Below, one piece after another: positions 12,801 through 25,700 of a DNA stretch of 47,500 bases. Numbering within the stretch: the stretch's first letter is position 1; each line of letters opens with the position of its first letter. The notes under the pieces are model-generated. The model saw only the letters and a program-made list of their open reading frames with translations. It had not been told where the DNA came from and made no database searches. This DNA comes from Apostichopus japonicus (taxonomy: Eukaryota > Echinodermata > Holothuroidea > Aspidochirotida > Stichopodidae): assembly GCF_037975245.1 (NCBI RefSeq), contig NC_092567.1:11389876-11437375 (forward strand), written 5' to 3'. Made by a program: the position numbers and the translations under genes.

Positions 12801-14690
12801 TGGATGGATGAATGAATGGATGGGTGGATAGATGGATGGATGGATAGGATGGACGGATAGGATGAATGGGATGGATGGATGGATAAGATTGATGTATGGA
12901 TAGGATGGATGGATGGATGGATGAATGGGTGGATGGATGGATGGATGGATGGATAGGATGGATGGATAGGATGGATGGATGGATAGGATGGATGGATATG
13001 TTAGGTAAGATGGATAGGATAGATATGATGGACGGATCGGATGGATGGATGGATGGATGAATGGGTGGATGGATGGATGGATGGATAGGATGAATGGCTG
13101 AATAGGATTGATGGATATGATGAATGTATAGTATGAATGGATATGATGGATGGGTGGATATGGTTCATGGATGGATGGATATGATGGATTGATAGGAAGG
13201 ATGTATAGGATACATATGATGGATGGATAGGATGGATTGATAGGATGGATGGATATAATGGATAGGATGGATGGATAGGATGGATTGCTAGGATGGGTAG
13301 GATGGATAGGATAGATAGGACGGACAGGATGGATGGGATGGATGTATGGAGAGGATGGATGGATGGATGAATGAATGGATGGGTGGATAGATGGATGGAT
13401 GGATGGATGGATAGGATGGATGGATAGAATCGATGGATAGGATGGATCGATAGGATTGATGGATAGGATGGACGGATAGAATGAATGGAATGGATGGATG
13501 GATAAGATTGATGTATGGATAGGATGGATGGATGGATGAATGGGTGGATGGATGGATGGATGGATGGATAGGATGGATGGATAGGATGGATGGATGGATA
13601 GGATGGATGGATATGTTAGGTGAGATGGATAGGATAGATATGATGGACGGATCGGATGGATGGATGGATGGATGAATGGGTGGATGGATGTAGGGATAGG
13701 ATGAATGGCTGAATAGGATTGATGGATATGATGAATGTATAGTATGAATGGATATGATGGATGGATGGATATGGTTCATGGATGGATGGATATGATGGAT
13801 GGATAGGAAGGATGTATAGGATACATATGATGGATGGATAGGATGGATTGATAGGATGGATGGATATAATGGATAGGATGGATGGATAGGATGGATTGCT
13901 AGGATGGGTAGGATGGATAGGATGGACAGGATGGATGGGATGGTTGGATGGATAAGATGCATGTATGGAAAGGATGAATGGATGGATTGATGGATGGATG
14001 AATGGATGGATGAATGGATGGATGGGTGGATGGATGGGTGGATAGATGGATGGATGGATGTATGGATAGGATGGATGGATAGGATTGATGGATAGGATGA
14101 ATGGCTGGATATGATTGATGGATAGGATGGATAAATATGATGGATGTATCGGATGGATGGATAGGGCGGATAGGATGGATATGATGGATTGATGTGATGA
14201 ATGTATAGGATTGATGGGTAGGATGGATGAATGAATGGATGGATGAATGGACGGATGGGTGGATGGATGGGTGGATGGATGGGTGGATAGATGGATGGAT
14301 GGATGTATGGATAGGATGGATGGATAAAATAGATTGATAGGATGGATGGATAGGATTGATGGATAGGATGAATGGCTGGATATGATTGATGGATAGGATG
14401 GATAAATGTGATGGATGTATCGGATGGATGGATAGGGCGGATAGGATGGATATGATGGATTGATGTGATGAATGTATAGGATTGATGGGTAGGATGTATG
14501 GATAGGATGGATGGAGTGGATGGATGGATGGATATGATGGATAGGATGGATAGGATTGATAGGATAGATATGATAGATATGATGGATGTATAGGATTGAT
14601 GGATAGTATGTATGGATAGGATGGATGGAGTGGATGGATGGATGGATATGATGGATAGGATGGATAGGATTGATAGGATAGATCTATTGA
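9830..14690. repeat. 4.9-kb GGAT/GATAG satellite with higher-order repeats
   Basis: Nearly the whole stretch is built from GGAT tetramers and GATAG pentamers, as in GGATGGATAGGATGGATG. Variant blocks recur. The marker TTGCTAGGATGGGTAGG is near 10913, 11709, 12312, 12730, 13285 and 13896, at intervals of about 420-800. The marker GGATATGGTTCAT recurs near 10441, 10831, 11276, 12127, 12545, 13156 and 13767. The last kilobase (about 13990-14690) has a different variant set with GGGCGGATAGG and two near-identical blocks. Long minus-strand frames of up to 267 codons (9705-14702) arise because ATCC/CTATCC arrays contain no stop codon; they are not genes. Confidence 0.95.
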
Positions 14691-16557
14691 TGGGTCGATC
14701 AAAAGAAAAAAAACACTGGGTAAAACAAATTATAATAAGGTTTACACCGATGGTAGGTTAGCAATCTGATAAATTTTTCGTTAGATTGATATAATCAATA
14801 TGAACTTTAAGTGAATGCTAAAACGAAGCGAAACGAAACAAGAACCGCGTCTAAGTATACTATTGTTCTCAACTGATTGAGCCATGCAGCCACTAGGTCT
14901 ACTTGTTACTGACCATAATTACCTGGATCTTGCTGAAAGTGGCAATCAAACGCATCATTAGCTTCCCTTAATTTATAGAACATCTACCACAATAGTGTAG
15001 TTTTATATCACGATGGAATGCAAGGGCAGACACAGTGTGACTTTTATTGATCCTTTCTTTGCAATGTTGCATACATCAGAGCTAGTATGATCTCAAATGG
15101 ACTCCTGTAAAGCGTTATGAATATAAAACGTGTTGTATTGTATCATCCTACTCAAGTTAAGTATTGTCGCCGTGATTCAAATTATTAGTTAAGATTGTGA
15201 GCTGTGAGCAGTGTTACTGTTGAGCATTCAACATTTGTAGGGAGTATTGGTCAAACAATATCATTGCTGTTGACCAATGAGCCATTTTTGTTAAGAAAAG
15301 CTACTGTACTTTATTGTCGTTATCAATTTGTTGTGATTATTGCAGTAATTTGACAAGGAATTTGATAGACGAATTATTGTAAGTTCGTGTTATTATATTT
15401 TAGACCTTATTATGCTAAATAACTTTGGACATAGAAAGTTATATCATCATTTTATAATGTTATTTTTAAATAATGTTGAAATGTTACAACTATGAACAAC
15501 TATGTGAATAGGTATGAAAACATGCAAAAGCAATTCCAATAAGGTGATAATTGATTTCAAATTAAATGTCATCATGTACTTCCAGACTCCTCAAAATAAA
15601 GAGCAAATGAAATAATATGACTACTGTCCTTGTACTTACGTAACATTTATTACATTATATTATTTTTCAAGTGATCGACAATAAACTTTAGAATTGTGTA
15701 ATTTTAATAATGTTTCAAGATCAAGCAAATCCAATAGTTTTTTCTTTCCTCGACACGTGATTAGTACCAATGTCGTTTTGCTTTGAAGATAATATTGAAT
15801 AAAATTGAGATGGTTTGGTAAAGTTGAACTCAACTACTTTCAAATTAATGTTTTGTCGACTTTTTGTTTCTGTCTCTATTAATAACTGTGCCCTATACAG
15901 CTCTAGAGTAGTAATAATTTGTTGCGGTAAATAAAAGAAAAATATGTGTTCATCGTAACAACTTTTTTTTTTTTTTTATGTGGATAACAGTGACATGTCG
16001 ATACTAATTTCAATATAACATGTATTTGAGAGATAAAGTGAACAAACATTCAAAGTATATAGGACAGTCAGCGTGAATACGCTAACACATAATATCATTG
16101 AGATGTACCTAGTAAGTGATTACAATTATAATCATAAAAGACCAAGTTCATTCAGATTGATTGCATCCAATACGACTATGAAGAAAGAACTTTAGCAGTA
16201 TTTGAATAGGTTGGATGTATAGTTAAACTAGTCACTATTTGGAGAATTAAGTGAGATATAAATACAATATCGCAAACAATTTGTGCTAACCCTTTTTTAG
16301 GCCTTTAAAACCAATTCCCGTTCGGTTCTATCAATCTTTAAATTATGATAACAACTTACTGATTTTTTTTTTTCAAATCCTTTCATATGCCGGTATAATC
16401 AGCAATTCAAATTCGTATTTTAACTGTACAGTTATACGCAATTATGTACAATAAAAGTTAGATTCATACACATCATGTATAGCAATTATAAATTTTGCAC
16501 CATCGGTAACAAGAGAGAGACAATCAGCCCAAAAAATGTAACACTAACCATTCAAAG
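14691..16557. other. AT-rich upstream region, no gene recognised
   Basis: This is the spacer between the satellite and the NLR gene. It is AT-rich, with T runs near 15964 and 16367 and no long frame on either strand. It may hold regulatory sequence for the gene, but I recognise no specific site apart from the TATA-like box that follows. Confidence 0.45.
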
Positions 16558-16565
16558 TATAAATA
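16558..16565 (+). promoter_or_regulatory. Possible TATA box of the NLR gene
   Basis: TATAAATA matches the TATA consensus and lies 123 bases upstream of the proposed ATG. Transcription starting about 30 bases later would give a 5' UTR of roughly 90 bases. In AT-rich DNA this match can be chance. A competing model is an upstream non-coding exon spliced at the ATTACAG that ends near 16673, just before the ATG. Confidence 0.3.
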
Positions 16566-16680
16566 TTCTGGAAACCCATTTATATTCCGAGTAATCCAGT
16601 TAATGCCTTGGCCGTGGAACTTTACATAGAATTTCCAGACAAGTAAATGTTTATTTTGCATGCAAAATTACAGATCTAAG

Positions 16681-16738
16681 ATGGCTGCCAATTTTAATCC
16701 CGTGGACATCAAACCAGATTTTAAGAAGGCAGTAAACG
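16681..16738 (+). CDS. NLR gene exon 1 (start codon)
   Basis: The exon has 19 codons plus one base, beginning MAANFNPVDIKPDF. The ATG has A at -3 and G at +4. The donor is G|GTAAGT, a strong match. The single leftover base joins the first two bases of exon 2 to make a glycine codon. The residues after PVDIK look like the first helix of the following death-fold domain. There is no upstream ATG in frame close by. An upstream non-coding exon cannot be excluded. Confidence 0.72.
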
Positions 16739-19700
16739 GTAAGTTTATATACCGAACAATTCGCATTTAGTAAGTAAATTGACGTTTCTTGTGTTCGGCT
16801 GTTTTATTTACAATCCACGGTACACTGTAGCGTTTTCTAATTTAGTTGAGAAGCCATATTCACTTTTTCTTTTATAAAAACCGTAACATTGGCGAATTTA
16901 ATGCGGATATCATGAAATATATATTGACAATATAATTTCATAAGAAAATCAAACTTTTGAAAGTGAAAGGGATTACCAGGTCATTACATTTTGATCGATA
17001 AGTTTAAAGTTTTTTAAGTTCATATCACTAACGCATCCGTTGGTTCTACATTATTTCATATCTGAAGGAGTGTTCCATGTGCTAGTTAGGTGTCTTTTAT
17101 CCTCTTTCGTTATTTTCAACAGGTTTTGGTAGTTTTAAAGTTGCACTTGCTACCGTTCTGACTGTTAAAATTGTTCTTGATCTTGCTACGTTCTTTGAAT
17201 ATCCGCCTGTCGTGATAGAAGAGTTGAGCAATGCAGCCAGTGCAGGCCTTCTCATGATTCGTTATATGGAAGAGAGAGGACAAATAGAGCCAACAAGTAT
17301 TAAGACACTTCTGTGTGCGCTGAAGAAAATGTGTCTTTCTGGGATTGAGATGCGTGTGAGAAAGCTTTATGAGGAACATACAGGGAGACTATGTTCCAGT
17401 GATGAAGAGTGTAAGGCGCAATTAGAAGGTACTGTAACTTAAAGCGTATCTTTATACATGAATGTTCGTATGCACTCGCAAAAGACCTAAGAATGCGCAT
17501 TACCGCCACGGTTTTACTGCGATTCATAATTTTCGAAAGATTTGCTACAATGTTAATGGTGATTCGATGATTTACTAAGGAGTTGTTTTTTTTTTCATTT
17601 ACAAGTTACCATGCACGGGAGTCTATTCTTTGATTTTCTCTATTTTTTTTTAGGTAAGTCGGATATTTTAAGTAAAATTTCTTGAAAGCATACAAAGTAT
17701 AATTTCAACTTTAACAAAAAGTGAAGGTTGATCAAATATAGCTGGAGGTATGTTCATTTAACAATCGAAGATAAAATAGTTTGCGTGTAATAATTAGACA
17801 AGATGATTAGGTGTACAGTATTTCTTTTTATATTCTTGATCCTAAGGTCCAAGCCGTCTACAATAGTTCTGAATGAGATAGTTTACTTGAATTCTTAGAT
17901 AATGCTACATGCCCAAAAATTAATATTCCAATGCTCCATTTTCGTTCTCACAAAACGTATCCAATGGTTACTATCCATCTTTTGAATGGATCGAACTGAA
18001 AGTATTCTCCTTTTGTATCTCTGACCGCAGCGAATGGTAAACAGAACATAATCCAGTTAAATTCGTATACTTGTAACTTATTCCCATTTACCAACGGCCT
18101 TAGGACATTGATATTCTCTTTTAATAAGTAATCGTATATGTTACATTGTTCAAACTAGGATGTGTATAAAAGTTAGTGAGACCGATAATGGTATAATTTT
18201 TCAATTTGATGCGCTTAACATTTGCTTTCTGCTTATGGGTATATCTGTAGTAATTAGATAATAAATAGAATATGACAATAATATTTGATAATTTGAATTT
18301 CACACTGTAATTTTTACCAAGTGGGTTAGCAATGCTAATTAAGTGATTGCTAGTGAATAACACGTTCACCATAACATGAGAGCATGCACGACATGGAAGT
18401 AATACCACCTGAGGATGACGTTCTTTCACTTATAAATGAACTTAAGAGTTCCATTAACAGTTCCAAGTTCTATAGAGTGAGGGGATGGATTATCTGTTTA
18501 AATTCAACGCTATTGGTAGTGATTAGTACATCTTGGTGTGATATTTAACATTAACTCAATGATTAGGCATATATGATTACATTATGATAGTTGACACCCT
18601 CTACTTTGACTTCGTCTCCGCTATAATAAGAATTTTAATGGGTAGTGCAACATAGTTAAAGTAAAGCTCAGTTAAGCATCTATTGCTATCAGTGTTTTAA
18701 AAATATGTAGCTTTTATAATAAAAATTGGTAACCCATTACATAATTTGACGTTACGTCACCAATACAAAAAGTAGTTAAAAGTACGCTAGACATACTTGG
18801 TGACTGATATTTAACCTTATGTAAACTGAATTTCACAATTGAGTGTTTATACTGCACTCCCGTTTCACTTAAACCAACTCGATGATAGGTTTGTTTCAGA
18901 AGGTCAAAATGTATGCATGTAACCTTTCGAGTGCTAAAAACTCTTTAACTGTTTTTTCTTTTCTCTCAGGAAAGAAAAACGATCTCATCAAGTATGCAAA
19001 AACAGCCTATCGAAAGCAATACGAGACAGCTAAGCCATTTCCTTCCATGAGCAAGTGTAAGGTTAATAGTATATTTGTTCAGGGAGGTATTTACTGCTCC
19101 GCTCAGGAGGGTGATTTCATGCAAAAGCCCGATGTGCTAGAATCGTTAGATTCTTACAACGATATTCTAAACAGCCCCAAAACTAAGTCAAATAGAAAGA
19201 TCATCGAAGCTGACCCTGGGTTCGGGAAATCAACACTTGCATCACAGTTTGTCTATGACTGGTGTACTAAGAACCCTGAATCTCCTCTCAAAGATGTGGA
19301 AATACTTATATTTCTCCAGTTGAGGCAACTGGAAGGTGTAAAGTCTATATACACTGCCATAAAGCATTCTATAGTGCCCGAAGATGAGGACATGGACGAC
19401 TCTTGCATTAAGGAAATCCTCAAAGTATACAAAGGGTCTGTTGTCATGGTTTTTGACAGTTATGACGAGTATCCTGACAAGAACACCAAAACACATATCT
19501 CCTCCATCATTGAGATGAAAATGTTTCTAGAGATTCTTGTTATCATACTTACCAGGACATTGAACCTCCCGCCTAACTTACACCCCGAAACAAAACGAAT
19601 CAGATTAACAGGGTTTGGGGTGGCTGAACGTCGAAACTATGTCCTGAAGGCGGTGGCTGATGATGTCCAGTTGGCAGATCGGATCGAAGAGCAGCTTCAG

Positions 19701-22700
19701 AGAAACCCATTCTTAAGAGATCTCTGTCAGGTCCCTCTGTTCTCCACTATGGTCGCTCACATAGCACACGAGAGGCCAGAAATCGAGATATTTAGCACAG
19801 TAACAAGATTTTTCACTTATGTGATCGCATGCATTCATAACCATATGAAAATCAAGAGAGATGCTAATACTGAGGTGCCTGCTTTTGAAACGGAACTAGC
19901 TAAACTGTACCGTATTGCTTTCGACGGCCTCACACGGAAGAACCAGCAGATGGCATGGGAAAACACCTATTTAGTTTCAGAGCTTGGACAAGAGTTTTAT
20001 GATAACTATATAAAGCTCGGGATGTTTGCACAGGAAGTGGTTTTTGACATTTCCCAGTGTCGATATAAGACGGAAGCACGAATATGGCACAAAATCATCT
20101 GTGAATTTTATGCCTCCCATCATCTGGTTTGGATTCTTAGTGAAGGTAAGTCTTCAGTGCAGATAATATTGATGCATAACCACAGTTTGTCATCTTTGAT
20201 GTGTAAGATAATGAGTAAACCTTAGAGATGGAAATATTGTTCGTATGTGTTTGTATTTGCATAGGTAAACAGCTTAAGCTCATCGTACCCCCACACCACA
20301 GTGTCTGTTACGTATATATGTTAATTACCATTTATACTACACGCGTGGCAATGTAAGCAAATAAAGTCATCATATGTCACCGACCCAGTTCAACATAACA
20401 ACGATTTGGGTTTGAATCTTTCTATATGTATGCTTGTTGTATTTGAAGACAAGAGCGCCAAAAGGTAGAGATACCCTCAGGAAGACCAAGCCAAAGTCGG
20501 AAAAAACTGACTACACTGGATTTACAAGCAAATTGTACACATCTGGGTAATCTAGGATGGACACGAGTTCTTATATTGTTGTGCATGTATAACCATATTG
20601 AATACTTTGACTTTTGTATCTATTAAAAAACACGTTATTCAGCATATTCACTAGATTTTTGCTATTTGTACTCTTCACTTAAATAAAATTATCCCACATA
20701 TTGTTCAAAGCTTTTCCTGTGGTTAAATTTGATTCCTTCTCAAAATTGCTGAGGTAAAAGTCAAAGCTATGCAAGTAAATTCATAAACCAGATCCTCATC
20801 TCATTTTGTATCACAAAGATATGAATCCTTAAAGTTGGTAACATTTTGCACCTGGCAACAGTACAATGAACGATATCATCAAGGCAACGCAGCTGAAATA
20901 ACTTTTGTTTTTATGTTTCAATCATTTATCAAATAGCCATGAAATATTAGCCTTAAAAATTGTTTTTTTTTTCCTAGATATGAGTAGTAGTATTGATATT
21001 CATGATTCAATGTTACTTTCAGTGTTCGATTATTTGTTAAGTCAAGCTAATCCAAAATGTATTAAAATGAAGCTTTTGGTAATATCTCATCTCACAAAGA
21101 TTTCATAGATGACCTGGTCGACTACCACAATAACAATACACAAAATGTTAGAACGTAAACAAACGCTGTGACTATCTTCATCCTGGGCGAATTTTGTTTT
21201 CAAGTATAGAGACAAGGACACGAACTAATAAATTACATTTAAAGGAATCTGTAATTTGGTTGACGTTGTAAGAGTGAAATACCAGTCAAAACCTAATATC
21301 AGAAAAATCAAAATATTATTTTCATGACCTCATAAAATTAAATCATTCTCTGCAAGTTCTCTTTTTGCTCTGTAATTGTTTTTTAAAGAAAGTTTACAAT
21401 TTCGAGGGTAATATGCAAAGAATTATTTGTCAAAACCTTTACCAATTCTAGCAGAGTAGAACTATAGAGAAGCAGCACTGATGACCCTAACTCACATGTG
21501 GTCATAGTATCATACATATGCCCAATTATTTGCATAATAATTTGCATAGTAATCTGTTACTGAAAAAGGAACTTAAGGTCGTACTCCATATTAATAAACT
21601 AACTGTACACAATTCTCTGTTAAGAGCCTCAATCAGGATGTCCCTTTCACATTGTAATACCATGTTCAGGCCATACCACTCCAAATTGGAATGTTCCTTT
21701 TAAATAATTGTTCATATGCCGTTATCTCAAGAAGATAACTATATGCAAAACGCCGCAAGTTCAGCTACAGTAATAGTCTTGATAGTATATGTACCAACAA
21801 CCACAATATCAGCCAGGATATTGTAGGAATAGGAGTGTTTTGCTCTCCAAGCCTCTTTTAATGGAGTTTGCAAGTTTGTTGGATTGTGAAAACAAGGAAA
21901 AGACAGTTTTAAATATGATTCAATTACTTCAGTGGAATTATGAATTAGAAATCAGAATCTAAAGGCCAGAAAGTTCCCAAACAGATCACACTAAAATTTG
22001 AATGAAATTATGTATCGAGAATGAAATATTTTCATCAGCATGAATGACTAACACTCGGCTATGAAGCTGAATGCCAATGGCAACTCTTAAAAACTCATTG
22101 TACTGTTGTAAACATGATAAATTAAATCTTAACCAGGAATGCAAAAAAAAAAAAAAAAACCTTCAGGTTTAGATTACATGCAACGAGCTGCTTCTTCAAA
22201 TATATGATGATTCCATTCTTTAACAGATATATATCTTACAAGTTTCCACAGTTTGCTCTCTGTTTCACTGACATGAAAGGACCATTGAAGATCACTAACT
22301 AGAACATAGTGATGTATATCAGTAATACATCCACTCAACATTTTCTCATTGATGACAATATTATCAACACTTGACCAAAACAAAATAAAGAGGTCTGTTA
22401 TACTATGTTACAAATTTGACTGGTTGAGAGAAATACATTCAGTTTAAGTTTTCACTGTAATATCTACAAAATGAGCTACGGTATGACTGTTTTCTGTGTT
22501 GTAAAATGTGTCCCTTCACAAACTGAATTGTTAAGATCAAGTTTACTGACAATGTGAGCAAGCATCTAGCATCTAGCAGAGATGCATGTTTGACTCATTC
22601 TTCCTTTTGGCTGCAAATAACTTCATATAACCTTTGACCCCAACTTACCCAACCTTTGATTAATGACGTCCTCACAGGCAACAATTTTAACAAGTAGCAT

Positions 22701-25700
22701 TAGCAATGGGACCACTGTGGTAAACCAGTCAGAATGACCTACATTATATAAAGTAATAATGATGATATCACTCATAACATTGCATATGGCTCACTATGGT
22801 AAGCCATCATGTTCTGTGCTGATACCTAACATACATAAATGAAGCATGTAATGAATACAGGCTTGGGGTTACTATGTACTGTCACACTTGCCTGTCAGTA
22901 CTTACAATGCAGTAACAAAGCATGCAACGAAGACAGGCTTGGGGTTACTATTCACTGTCAAACTGGCCTGTCTGTAGTAACAATGCAGTAACTGAGCATG
23001 CAATAAAGGCAGGTTTATGGTTACTATTCAGGTAGCATACGTCCATTAAGAGCCCCATTGACTTACACACTATATCACAAAAGTAATGTGGTCTCTAAGT
23101 CTAGATAGAAGTTTCCACTAGCTAAACGCTACCAATTACTGCATAGGTGACAAGTTGGCCTTTCATGGCATTATCCTTTTTTTATACCATGACCATGCAG
23201 ATATTTTGCTACGAGAGCCGGAACTTTTCGTTACTTGTAAACAAACCTCTTTACTCAGTCGTTAAAAAACAAAACTGACAAAAAACAATTGTACGCTGCT
23301 CCTGGGAGGGCTAACTGGACATAATTTGCCTCAATTTACCCAATGTTTGCACCACATGTGCTTCCATTCATGCTCTTTTACATCCACGCCACACCAAAAC
23401 ACGTCCTAATTGATAACATAGCAATAAAGATGTTCACCTGCTCCTAATTGGCACTTTTCCTGAAGGAGAACTCTTTGGGCAGATTAATATAGACTCTAAT
23501 AGGTGTACGCCACATTCACTGTCATCCTGGTCTGCTAGTACTTACAATGCAAAAATAAATCATGCCACGAAGGCAAGTTTCGGGGTTACTATTACTGTCA
23601 CACTGTACTTACAATGCAGCATGCAAATAAGACAGGTTTCATATGGCGGGCCATCAGTCTCAAATCATGGGAGATCGACTTATACCGATTTAAATCGACA
23701 TATACCAGTTTCCTTCGACTTATACCAGTTTCCAGCAGCTGAAATTGACTTCTACCGATTTAAATCGACATATACCAGTTTCATTCTACATATCATCGAT
23801 TTATTTTACTTATCATCGATTTAAATCGATGATAAGTAAAATAAATCGATGGTATGTCGAAGTAAACTGATATATGTCGATTTAAATCGATGATATGTAG
23901 AATGAAACTGGTATGTGTCAATTTAAGTCGACATATACCAGTTTCATTCTACATATCATCGATTTATTTTACTTATCATCGATTTAAATCGATGATATGT
24001 AAAATAAATCGATGATATGTTGAAGTAAACTGGTATATGTCGATTTAAATCGATGATATGTAGAATGAAACTGGTATATGTCAATTTAAATCAACATATA
24101 CCAGTTTCATTCTACATATCATCGATTTATTTTACTTATCATCGATTTAAATCGATGATATGTAAAATAAATCGATGATATGTCGAAGTAAACTGGTATA
24201 TGTCGATTTAAATCGATGATATGTAGAATGAAACTGGTATATGTCCATTTAAATCGACATATACCAGTTTCATTCTACATATCATCGATTTATTTTACTT
24301 ATCATCGATTTAAATCGATGATATGTCAAATTAAATCGGTAGAAGTCAATTTCCGAGGACTTATACCAGTTTCTAGCGTCTTAAATTGACATATACCTAC
24401 TTAAATCGACATATCATCGATTTAGCTCATTAACATATTCCAAATCCCTTTCGGTGATGATTGACATGTGGAGATACATCACGTGTAGTCAACTGACAAG
24501 GCGTGCGAATAACTAAATAGTTCCAAAATTACGAAGCTAGCAAGCTAGCAAGGGTGTTCATCATGGTTATGTCAATGGTAATTATGAACAATTACTTGCA
24601 AAAAGATTTCGGTGTAACAATAAGGCTGAAAAAAAAAACTGATATGTCAATGACGTGCAATTATCTCAATGCAAACTGGGCTTGTCTACTCAAACACGTG
24701 GCGCTATAGTATAGGAATACACATGCAACTGAATAGGCCCACAGTACGTACACAGATGTAATTACCTAATCCAGTTACACCGTAAACAAAGATGACATTG
24801 TACTGCAGTGAGGCCTACTGTAAGGTTACGTTTTAATGTAGCTAAATATATACCCATGGGGTTTAACAATTACAGTATTCAAGCTCAAGTCATGCATTCC
24901 AAAATGCTCGTGTTTATTTTTTATACACGTGATGTATCTCCACATGTCAATCATCACCGAAATCGGGATTTGGAATATGTTAATGAGCTAAATCGATGAT
25001 ATGTCGATTTAAATACGTATATGTCAATTTGAGACGCTAGAAACTGGTATAAGTCCACGGAAATTGACTTCTACTGATTTAATTCGACATTTCATCGATT
25101 TAAACTGGTAGATGTCGATTTAAATTGACATATCATCGATTTATTTTACTTATCATCGATTTAAATCGATGATAAGTAAAATAAATCGATGATATGTAGA
25201 ATGAAACTGGTTGTGTCAATTTAAATCGGCAGAAGTCAATTTCATCTGCTGGAAACTGGTATAAGTCGGAGGAAACTGGTATATGTCGATTTAAATCGGT
25301 ATAAGTCGATCTCCCATGATTTGAGACTGATGGCCCGCCATAGTTTCAGTGGTAATATGCAATGTCACTGGGCCTGTGCTTGGACCTAAAATGAAAGACT
25401 GAAGCATGTAGTGAAGGTAGGTATAGGGTTGTAAACCTAAATTCTGAATATTTTGGCCTCACAAAATATAACATTAATTGTTGACATATTTGTCTGAGTT
25501 TCTGTCAGGCACAGTGTATTCTTTTTAGAACCTTAGATAGACCATTAATACTATATGTCGTTCTGCCATCATTGTGTCTGCTGCCTAGCACAAATATTGA
25601 ACTTGAATCAATCCCTGAGTCATGCTTTAATTACAGTGATATTAATGATGTCACAACACCATAAAACAAAACATCGTTGACATACACCATGTGAATGATA

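Noticed and set aside
9705-14702. Seven long minus-strand frames (80-267 codons) rich in His, Pro, Ser, Ile and Tyr
   Set aside because: They translate the ATCC/CTATCC satellite, which contains no stop codon in these frames. There is no domain, no splice context and no non-repeat sequence.
22174-22383. 69-codon minus-strand frame in intron 3
   Set aside because: No domain, no splice borders and a length expected by chance in AT-rich DNA.
23644-25340. CRISPR-like array (regular 163-base spacing)
   Set aside because: The repeats are long palindromic units without distinct spacers, inside a transposon with TA duplications in animal DNA.
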